In this document: piece by piece, positions 57,825 to 64,000 of the stretch
Numbering within the stretch: the stretch's first letter is position 1
Layout: each line of letters opens with the position of its first letter
Source: Rosistilla carotiformis
GTDB lineage: Bacteria; Planctomycetota; Planctomycetia; Pirellulales; Pirellulaceae
Assembly (NCBI RefSeq): GCF_007753095.1
Contig: NZ_CP036348.1
Coordinates: 744,001-808,000 of the forward strand
Direction: 5' to 3'
Length of the DNA: 64,000 bases
Program-made: the position numbers and the translations under genes
The notes under the pieces: generated by a model
Database searches by the model: none
What the model was told of the DNA's origin: nothing
What the model saw: the letters and a program-made list of their open reading frames with translations, nothing else

Positions 57825-59060
57825 ATGGTTTCCGTGATCGTTGAAAAGCCATATCGTTTTGTTCCTCCACATCGTGGGGATTACTGGCCCTCGATGATTC
57901 AGAAACTGAAGCTCTACGAGCGTCATTTGCGGAACACCGACGGTGTTGTCGATTATGAACTTCGGCACGTTGAACGCTTGGAAGAATCCCTTCGTCGAGG
58001 CGATGGGATCATGCTGGCGCCGAACCATTCCCGGTACGCCGATCCCTTAGTGTTGGGGTGGTTGGCGAAACGGGCCAAGACGCATGTGTTTGCGATGGCC
58101 AGTTGGCATCTGTTCAACATGGGAAAGTTCAATGCGTTTTCGATTCAGAAAATGGGAGCCTTCAGCGTCTTCCGGGAAGGGCTCGACAAACAATCAATCG
58201 AAACGGCGATCGGCATCTTAGACGAAGCGCGGCGTCCTTTAGTGCTGTTTGCCGAAGGGGCCACGTTTCGGGCGAATGATCGTTTGCAACCATTGCTTGA
58301 AGGGGCGTCGCTGATCGCACGCACCGCGGCGCGGCGGCGCGAAAAGCATTCGCAGGGGCGCGTGGTCATTCACCCGGTTGCGATCAAATACGTATTCCAA
58401 GGCGATATCTACGAGTGGGCCGACCGATCGTTGACCGCGATCGAACAGCGTTTGACTTGGGAACCAAATAGCGATCTGCCGTTGCGAAAGCGGATCACGC
58501 GGGTTGCCGATGGCCTGCTAGCGCTCAAGGAAGTGCAGTATCTCGGGTGCCCCCAGACGGGTAGTGTGATTCAACGACAGGATCAACTCACCCAGGCGCT
58601 GTTGCGCCAGGTGGAAAGCAAATGGAAGACGAATTCGGTTGAGGGTGGGGATGTTGGATCGGTACTGAATCGCGTCAAGGCGATGCGGTTGCGGATGTTT
58701 CCCGAATTGATCAACGACTCGACTGCCGCGGATCGCAAGGCAGAGATTCGCAACGATCTGCGGGCGCTCGAATTGGCGCAGCAATTGGCTTCGTTTCCCG
58801 TGGGCTATTTGAACGAGCCGCCGGTGACCGTGACTCGGGTATTGGAAACCCTCGAAAACGTTGAAGAAGCCGTCTTTGGCACCACTTCTTGGCCGGGGCC
58901 CTTGAAGGCGATCGTCGAAGTGGGAGAGGCGATCGTAGTGCCGGCCGAGCGAGCGCCACGTCAGCAGCAAGACCCGTTGATTCTAGAGCTTTCCCAAAAC
59001 TTGCAGGGCATGTTGGACAACTTGGCGACCGAACCTCGTTTGTTGGCTGCCGAGGATTGA
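57825..59060 (+). CDS. 1-acyl-glycerol-3-phosphate acyltransferase family (PlsC-like)
   Basis: I start at ATG 57825 (MVSVIVEKPYRFVPPHRGDY). The ~411-residue product has the acyltransferase motif I NHSRYAD (HxxxxD), then GAFSVFREGLDKQSIETAI and PLVLFAEGATFRANDRL, where FAEG replaces the common FPEG, and a third block VVIHPVAIKY. The N- and C-terminal parts are longer than in PlsC proper and contain conserved helical stretches (LALELAQQLASFPVGYL-like), so it is a larger relative. It probably transfers an acyl chain to a lipid head group or sugar; the acceptor is unknown. The gene is followed by the Flp pilin gene on the other strand. Confidence 0.85.
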   Translation: MVSVIVEKPYRFVPPHRGDYWPSMIQKLKLYERHLRNTDGVVDYELRHVERLEESLRRGDGIMLAPNHSRYADPLVLGWLAKRAKTHVFAMASWHLFNMGKFNAFSIQKMGAFSVFREGLDKQSIETAIGILDEARRPLVLFAEGATFRANDRLQPLLEGASLIARTAARRREKHSQGRVVIHPVAIKYVFQGDIYEWADRSLTAIEQRLTWEPNSDLPLRKRITRVADGLLALKEVQYLGCPQTGSVIQRQDQLTQALLRQVESKWKTNSVEGGDVGSVLNRVKAMRLRMFPELINDSTAADRKAEIRNDLRALELAQQLASFPVGYLNEPPVTVTRVLETLENVEEAVFGTTSWPGPLKAIVEVGEAIVVPAERAPRQQQDPLILELSQNLQGMLDNLATEPRLLAAED

Positions 59061-59170
59061 AGCGGAAAGCCGCCGTTTTTGAGGCCTGAGAGAGGCCATG
59101 GCCGCCGCCAACGGACAATGAGTCGAAGAAAACTCTCGCAATTTATGAGGGATGTACCGCGTTGGTCGGT

Positions 59171-59359
59171 TTAGAGGGCCGCTTCGATTGCCGATGCAGA
59201 TTGGTCGAAACTGTCTCGAGTTTTGTTCGAAAGCGCCTGAACCGAAAGGATGCAGACCCCTAGGATCATGGCCAGCATGATCGCATATTCCACGGTGGTT
59301 GGGCCCTCTTCCTCGCTGTGGAAAGCGGCGATTTTCGAGATTATTTTGACTCTATTCAT
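59171..59359 (-). CDS. Flp family type IVb pilin
   Basis: I start at ATG 59359 (MNRVKIISKIAAF), giving a 62-residue prepilin; the frame is open to 59392. The processing site and core match Flp: EEEGPTTVEYAIMLAMILG, with cleavage after Gly and Glu at +5, then a single hydrophobic helix and a short hydrophilic tail rich in Ser and Ala. Such pilins form Tad-system fibres for surface attachment. No tad or rcp assembly genes are nearby, so it must rely on a distant locus. Confidence 0.88.
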   Translation of the reverse strand: MNRVKIISKIAAFHSEEEGPTTVEYAIMLAMILGVCILSVQALSNKTRDSFDQSASAIEAAL

Positions 59360-59619
59360 GGCAAATTCTGTGAGCTGAAGGCGACTGAGCACGATGACTG
59401 CGGACAGTTCTTCTGAATTAAAGTCTAGGCCTGATTTCGGATGTGGCCCAGGATAACTATGATTGTGCGAAATAATCGCGGGTTACTTCTTCCGTGTCGC
59501 TTCGGATATGCGTGAACCAAGGACTGTGACAATCGTAGGGAATTTGATAACTTGCGGCATCTAGATCCCACAATCAGCGGGCTCGCTGGCTCGTTACCCT
59601 CCTTCGGTACACGTCGTCA

Positions 59620-61374
59620 ATGTTTGGTCCGGTCTTCAATCGCGAAGCCATCTTGGCTCCCAAGAGAACGAAAACGTATTTGGCCCGTGGCCTATACGTG
59701 CTCTGTTTTTTCCTGTTGCTGGCCACGGGTTACCTGGTTTTAGCGGGTAATCGGCCGCTGCAGACCGCTGGCGATTCGGCCCGCTTTGGCGGTTGGATGT
59801 TCGCCCTGTTGGTTCCCCTGCAGATGATCATCGTCACGTTTCAAGCCGCGATCGGAGCGGCCAGCAACATTGCTCAGGAGAAGGATCGGCGGACACTAAT
59901 CCTGCTGTTGTTGTCCCGTTTGACCGGCTACGAGCTGGTGGTCGGAAAATTGACGGCCAGCCTGATTCCCGTCGTCCAATCGCTGGCAGCGTCGGTTCCT
60001 CTGTTTTTGGCGATCGTCTGCTTGGGAGGCGTCTCGTTATCGCAGTTTGCTGGGGCTTATGGCGTGACCTGTGCGACGGCATTGTTGGCCGCTTCAATCG
60101 GTATTGTCGTGGCGTTGTGGCGGGAGAAAACCTTTCAAACCATCGCTGTTACGTTGCTCGTGATTGCCCTCTGGGTTGCGATTTGGGAGGTGGCAGCATC
60201 GGGCGGTTTGCCGTTCGTTCCCGATTGGTTGCCCGCTTACGCGAGCCCTGTTCAGGCGCTGCAGTCGGCGATCGCGCCGATCCAATTGCGGCCGAGCGTG
60301 GTTCCGGTGACGCTTGGTTTTGCTTGCTTTACGCTTGCGGTGAGTGCGGCAGTGACCGCCTTGGGCGTGTTGAAAATTCGTGTCTGGAATCCTTCGCGGG
60401 AACTGCGAGTGCAGGCCAGTGAAGTCGAGGAAGAGCCTGCGGGGGACGCCGACGCGCAACGGGCGAGCACTTGGAAAGTTCGCGAAGCGCGAGCCGTCTG
60501 GAACAATCCGGTGTTGTGGCGCGAGGTCTGTACATGGGCTTATGGCCGCAAGGTGCTTGTCATCCGTTTCGCGTATCTGTTGTTGGTGGGGTTGGCCGCT
60601 GCGGCGTTGGCGCGAGTTTTGGCTGGTGAGCTATCGATTAGTGAGTTGCCACCGGCAACGCTGCCGTTGGCAGCGATTGGCGTCATCAGTTTGGCGATCG
60701 TCAACGCACTCGCGGTCAATTCAGTGACCAGCGAACGCGATGGTCTGGCGTTGGATTTATTGATGGCCACCGATATCGAGCCCAAGGAGTTTCTGCTGGG
60801 CAAGATTTTTGGCGTGTTTTTTGTCGCCAAGGAGATGGTGGTGCTGCCGCTGTTTTTGGCCGGATACGTTTGGTATTCGGGAGGGCTGTCGGGGCAGAAT
60901 CTGATTTTCACATTAGTCGCCACCGCAGTGTTGTATCTGTTTGTGATCGTGCTGGGGATTCATTGCGGATTGAACTATGCGAATAGCCGAACGGCGCTTT
61001 TGACCAGCCTGGGAACCTTCTTTTTCTTGTGCCTTGGGATCGCGATCTGCATGGTCATCATGGTCAGTTTCCGCGGGGCGTTTCAGTTGCAACTGGCTCC
61101 CTTTCTGGCGATCATTCTTGGCGGCGGAGCCGGCTTGTTAGCTTCGTTGGGGCGTCGCAATCCATCGCCCGCGATTTCGTTGGCATCGTTTGGGTTGCCG
61201 TTCGCCACGTTTTACGCGATCACGACTTTTCTGTTACAGCGTGGCCAGTTGTGGGTGCTGGTGGCGGTTACCGTCGGTTACGGCTTCGCAACGTTGGCGA
61301 TGTTGGTCCCTGCGCTCAGCGATTTTGACGTTGCAATGGGACGCTCCCATTCGACGACGGAGGAGGGTGAGTGA
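59620..61374 (+). CDS. ABC-2 type transporter permease
   Basis: The ~584-residue protein starts MFGPVFNREAILAPKR and has many transmembrane helices (VLCFFLLLATGYLVLAG, FALLVPLQMIIVTFQAAIG, TLLVIALWVAIWE, and a group at the C-terminus). The EKDRRTLILLLLSRLTGYEL segment is typical of large ABC-2 permeases that pair with a separate ATPase, and VNSVTSERDGLALDLLMATD is a second conserved block. No ABC ATPase gene lies in the window, so the partner must be elsewhere. Its TGA stop overlaps the GTG start of the next gene (GTGA), which couples translation with the CNNM gene. Confidence 0.85.
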   Translation: MFGPVFNREAILAPKRTKTYLARGLYVLCFFLLLATGYLVLAGNRPLQTAGDSARFGGWMFALLVPLQMIIVTFQAAIGAASNIAQEKDRRTLILLLLSRLTGYELVVGKLTASLIPVVQSLAASVPLFLAIVCLGGVSLSQFAGAYGVTCATALLAASIGIVVALWREKTFQTIAVTLLVIALWVAIWEVAASGGLPFVPDWLPAYASPVQALQSAIAPIQLRPSVVPVTLGFACFTLAVSAAVTALGVLKIRVWNPSRELRVQASEVEEEPAGDADAQRASTWKVREARAVWNNPVLWREVCTWAYGRKVLVIRFAYLLLVGLAAAALARVLAGELSISELPPATLPLAAIGVISLAIVNALAVNSVTSERDGLALDLLMATDIEPKEFLLGKIFGVFFVAKEMVVLPLFLAGYVWYSGGLSGQNLIFTLVATAVLYLFVIVLGIHCGLNYANSRTALLTSLGTFFFLCLGIAICMVIMVSFRGAFQLQLAPFLAIILGGGAGLLASLGRRNPSPAISLASFGLPFATFYAITTFLLQRGQLWVLVAVTVGYGFATLAMLVPALSDFDVAMGRSHSTTEEGE

Positions 61375-62636
61375 TCGCGGCGGAAGAGATTCTTCCTTGG
61401 CTTCCAGCGATGCTGTTGCTGATCCTGATGTCTGCTTTTTTCAGTGGAAGCGAAGCGGCGTTGTTTTCATTGCAACCCTTGGACCGTCGTCGTTTGAAGT
61501 CGAACAAGCGCGATGGGCCGCGGATCGAGCATCTGTTGATGGATCCCGAGCGGCTGTTATCGGCGGTACTGTTCTGGAATCTAATCATCAACATGGCCTA
61601 TTTCGGGATCGTTTCGATTGCCGGAAAGAGGCTCGAATCGATTGGCGAAGCACGGTTTGCGATTGGGTTTACGCTGTTCAGTTTGCTGCTGATCATTTTT
61701 TTCAGCGAGATGTTGCCCAAGAGCGTCGCGGTTAAGAATCCCACCAAGATTGCCGTGTGGGTTGCGCGTCCGTTAAGTCTTTCGATTCGAATTGTCAGCC
61801 CCGCCCTCCCGTTGCTGAAGTTCGCCAATCGGGTGGCGCAACGCATCATTTGGCCTGCGTTTCAGCCCGAACGCGAGTTGGAGATTGAAGATATCGATCG
61901 CGCGATTCGCTTGAGTGCTCCCGATGATGCGTTTGCCGATCGGGAAAGGCTGCTGTTGCGTCGGTTGGTTTCGTTAGCTGATGTTCGTGTCGATGAATGG
62001 ATGCGGCCGCGCAGCGAGTATCAAATCCATCAGTTCCCGCTCTCCAGTGAAGCTTTACAAACAGCGGTCGAAGAGGGCGGTTATCTGTTTATCGGGGATG
62101 GTAGCGAGGATGAGATCAGCGGTGCGATCGCGGTCCGCTGGCTGCGGCCGAGTCAGATGGATGATTTGCCCGGAGCGATGGAAGCGCCATTGATCGTGCC
62201 TTGGTCGACCAACGTTGCCAATGTCTTTGATGAATTGTGTCGCGAGGATCGGGACATTGCCGCGGTGGTCAACGAATACGGCGAAATCATCGGCGTGATC
62301 TCGATCGACGACGTTTTGGAATCGATGGTCATGCAGCCCGATCACTCCGTCAACACGGACGATGGGGCGGCCGACAGCGTCGTTGAAATCGCTTTTCCGC
62401 TGAGAATCGAAGGTTCGATGAGTGCTCGTGAATTGGCCAACCGTTTGCAGGTCGAACCGCCAACCGGCAGAAACGTCACCGTCGCTGGTTTGATCCAGAC
62501 GATCACTCGCCGCTTTCCGCGTTTGGGGGATGTCTGCGAGTGGAATGGCCATTCGTTGTTGGTCGTGGCGGAGTTGGATAAAGGGAAAGTGGAAATCGAA
62601 GTCACGCAAGTGAGTAAGGGGGAGCCAAACTCTTGA
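61371..62636 (+). CDS. CNNM/CorC-type transporter-domain protein with CBS pair
   Basis: GTG at 61371 overlaps the ABC permease stop. The 421-residue protein has a CNNM (DUF21) N-terminal membrane domain of about four helices (LLLILMSAFFSGSEAALFSL, VLFWNLIINMAYFGIVSIAG, FSLLLIIFFSEMLPKSVAVK), a CBS pair (RPRSEYQIHQFPLSS, VNEYGEIIGVISIDDVLE) and a C-terminal CorC/HlyC-like domain (EWNGHSLLVVAELDKGKVEI). Such proteins are linked to magnesium or cobalt efflux and to ion-regulated transport. The stop overlaps the TTG start of the next gene (TTGA), so three genes are translated as a unit. Confidence 0.88.
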   Translation: MIAAEEILPWLPAMLLLILMSAFFSGSEAALFSLQPLDRRRLKSNKRDGPRIEHLLMDPERLLSAVLFWNLIINMAYFGIVSIAGKRLESIGEARFAIGFTLFSLLLIIFFSEMLPKSVAVKNPTKIAVWVARPLSLSIRIVSPALPLLKFANRVAQRIIWPAFQPERELEIEDIDRAIRLSAPDDAFADRERLLLRRLVSLADVRVDEWMRPRSEYQIHQFPLSSEALQTAVEEGGYLFIGDGSEDEISGAIAVRWLRPSQMDDLPGAMEAPLIVPWSTNVANVFDELCREDRDIAAVVNEYGEIIGVISIDDVLESMVMQPDHSVNTDDGAADSVVEIAFPLRIEGSMSARELANRLQVEPPTGRNVTVAGLIQTITRRFPRLGDVCEWNGHSLLVVAELDKGKVEIEVTQVSKGEPNS

Positions 62637-63592
62637 TTGCCTTCCTTTTGTTATTTGCGTTTGGAATCAGTCTGAGCGCCTTTTTCAGCGGCAGCGAAAC
62701 GGGCTTGTATCGGGTCCCTCGGGTTCGATTGGTCCTCGATGCGATGTCCGGACGGCTCATTTCCAGAGGCTTGTTGTGGTTGGCGAACCATCCGACCGTG
62801 TTTGTCGCAACGGTGCTGGTCGGCAATAACATCGCCAACTACTTGACGAGTTTTTCTGTTGTGATGGCGATTTCGCTAGTGATCAGCAATAATCAATCGG
62901 CTGCCGAATTGTTGGGGACGGTGATGGTGACCCCCGTTGTTTTTGTGTTTGGGGAGTTGTTGCCGAAGTATCTGTTCTTTAATGCGCCGCATCGTATGTT
63001 GGGCTTCAGCGGTCCCCTGTTGGTGCTGGCGACGATTCTGTTTCTGCCGATCACCGGTTTGTTGGTGTTGGTCAATAATTTGTTGAGCGCGTTCAGTGGG
63101 CCCACGCCTTTTCAGTCGCGATTGAGCATGGCACGCGGCGAGCTGCAGCAGATGTTGCGGCATGGGCATACGATTGGTTTGCTGAAGCCTAGTCAACAAC
63201 GGACGGCTCAAAATATGTGGCAGGTTGGCGAACGGCCCGCCAAAGCCTTTGCCGTTCCTCCCGATCGGTTGGCGCGGATTCCCGGCACCGCCACGCCCGA
63301 GGAAGCGATCACCGCGGCGCGTCGCCAAGGGCATCCATTGATCCTTGTTGAACACCCCAAGACGCGTCGAACGACCGGGTACGTTCGGTATGCCGATCTC
63401 GCCTCAGCCGAACAACCTTTGGTCAGCCGGATCCGGCCGGTGGTTCGTGTGAAGCAGGATGCCAACAATCTGCAGGTTCTGTTTGAGCTTTACGACAAGC
63501 AATCGGACATCGCCGAATTGATCGATGGGTCGGGCAAAGTGGTCGCCCTGGTCACGCTCCGCCAGCTCCAAGAGCCCTTGCTGAGGCACTGA
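62633..63592 (+). CDS. CNNM-type transporter-domain protein, paralogue of the upstream gene
   Basis: The TTG start at 62633 overlaps the previous stop; it gives MIAFLLLFAFGISLSAFFSGSE. The 319-residue product has the CNNM membrane domain (FVATVLVGNNIANYLTSFSV, VVFVFGELLPKYLFFN) and a single CBS-like region (FAVPPDRLARIPGTATPEEA, then HPKTRRTTGYVRYADLA), but lacks the C-terminal CorC domain of its neighbour. Side by side, different domain content and only moderate similarity suggest an old duplication. Both may form a heteromeric ion transport protein; this is inference. Confidence 0.85.
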   Translation: MIAFLLLFAFGISLSAFFSGSETGLYRVPRVRLVLDAMSGRLISRGLLWLANHPTVFVATVLVGNNIANYLTSFSVVMAISLVISNNQSAAELLGTVMVTPVVFVFGELLPKYLFFNAPHRMLGFSGPLLVLATILFLPITGLLVLVNNLLSAFSGPTPFQSRLSMARGELQQMLRHGHTIGLLKPSQQRTAQNMWQVGERPAKAFAVPPDRLARIPGTATPEEAITAARRQGHPLILVEHPKTRRTTGYVRYADLASAEQPLVSRIRPVVRVKQDANNLQVLFELYDKQSDIAELIDGSGKVVALVTLRQLQEPLLRH

Positions 63593-63748
63593 TTTGCACG
63601 TTTCTCGCTGTGGCTCAGCGAGCACGTCGTGCCGGTTTGAAGGGAGGGAGGCCAACGATGGTTCCGCCCTACCCTGTCGCCTGCAATCCGGTTCGGTAAA
63701 AATGTTGGACGAACCCGCAGCTGCCTCTTGAAGACTTTGAGTGACGCC

Positions 63749-64000
63749 ATGGATGAGATCGTTTATTTTGACCGCTACCGGAAGGAAACGGAGGTGGAGA
63801 AGGTTTACGGTGACAAGGCGTTGCGATGGACTTACGGGACCCGATCCGGAAGGCTCTCGCTGCATCTTGCCGTGAAGCGGGCGATGTTTTCACGTTGGTA
63901 TGGATGGAGGATGGATCGCCCCGGCACGCGGCGGAAAATCGCTCCTTTCATTGAAGAGTTTGAGCTGGATGCGTCGGAGTTCGTTCGTGAAGTCGACGAC
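63749..64000 (+). CDS. psd: Phosphatidylserine decarboxylase, N-terminal part
   Basis: The frame from ATG 63749 stays open to the window edge (84 codons). The product begins DEIVYFDRYRKETEVEKVYG and has the conserved N-terminal blocks of the enzyme: ALRWTYGTRSGRLSLHL, AVKRAMFSRWYGWRMDRPGT, RRKIAPFIEEFELDASEF. The catalytic LGST serine region, where the pyruvoyl group forms, would lie beyond the window. The enzyme makes phosphatidylethanolamine from phosphatidylserine at the inner membrane. A 7-bp hairpin (63604-63610 with 63616-63622) lies between it and the CNNM operon. Confidence 0.85.
   Translation, partial: MDEIVYFDRYRKETEVEKVYGDKALRWTYGTRSGRLSLHLAVKRAMFSRWYGWRMDRPGTRRKIAPFIEEFELDASEFVREVDD

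Overview
The window reads as chromosome from a planctomycete, most likely a Pirellulaceae relative of Rhodopirellula or Rosistilla. The lineage call rests on gene content. There are two DUF1549/DUF1553 cytochrome-like proteins, each paired with a DUF1501 protein. There is also a PVC-type CxxCH heme protein, an SHD1-domain protein, a WD40 protein, a planctomycete-style Ser/Thr kinase, and many GC-rich palindromic intergenic repeats. Most of the window is GC-rich. About 15.9-22.3 kb is visibly AT-richer and holds the only clearly mobile or foreign material.

Layout. 1-2.1 kb: a two-gene minus-strand operon (SDR epimerase-like and DHDPS-like, the latter running off the edge). 2.5-6.4 kb: heme protein and a PA0069-type radical SAM protein. 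6.5-15.7 kb: two divergent PVC-specific operons, DUF1549/1553-DUF1501-WD40 on the minus strand and PSCyt1/1549/1553-DUF1501 on the plus strand. 16.1-21.8 kb: a minus-strand defence-like operon, DUF2130, then DUF4297 nuclease, then HerA ATPase. It is heavily damaged. DUF4297 carries a frameshift and a complete 1261-bp ISAs1-type element with a perfect 10-bp target duplication, and HerA carries an in-frame TAA and, by my reading, an in-frame TAG near its C-terminus. 21.8-22.8 kb: intergenic repeats.

22.8-39.8 kb is mostly housekeeping: membrane GDPD, M16 protease, beta-CASP metallo-hydrolase, 2-oxoglutarate dehydrogenase E1, SHD1 protein, TruA, Asd, a formylglycine-generating-enzyme-like protein, a nitrilase-fold hydrolase and an orphan TAXI substrate-binding lipoprotein. 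40.1-43.3 kb: an envelope-glycan cluster (GtrA, two methyltransferases, GT2). 43.5-48.0 kb: an RND efflux pair. 48.1-53.7 kb: ASCH protein, amidohydrolase, an unknown membrane protein, an SGNH hydrolase and a small overlapping two-gene module ending in a nucleotidyltransferase-like protein. 53.7-64 kb: ThiO-like oxidase with a TIGR04282 glycosyltransferase, Ser/Thr kinase, PlsC acyltransferase, a Flp pilin, an overlapping operon of ABC-2 permease and two CNNM proteins, and the start of a phosphatidylserine decarboxylase.

The most notable item is the decayed DUF2130-DUF4297-HerA operon. Removing the IS and one copy of the target duplication rejoins the DUF4297 reading frame exactly, so the ancestral gene order and proteins can be reconstructed. 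I saw no tRNA, rRNA, CRISPR array or riboswitch. All functional calls come from reading the sequence; no database search was run.
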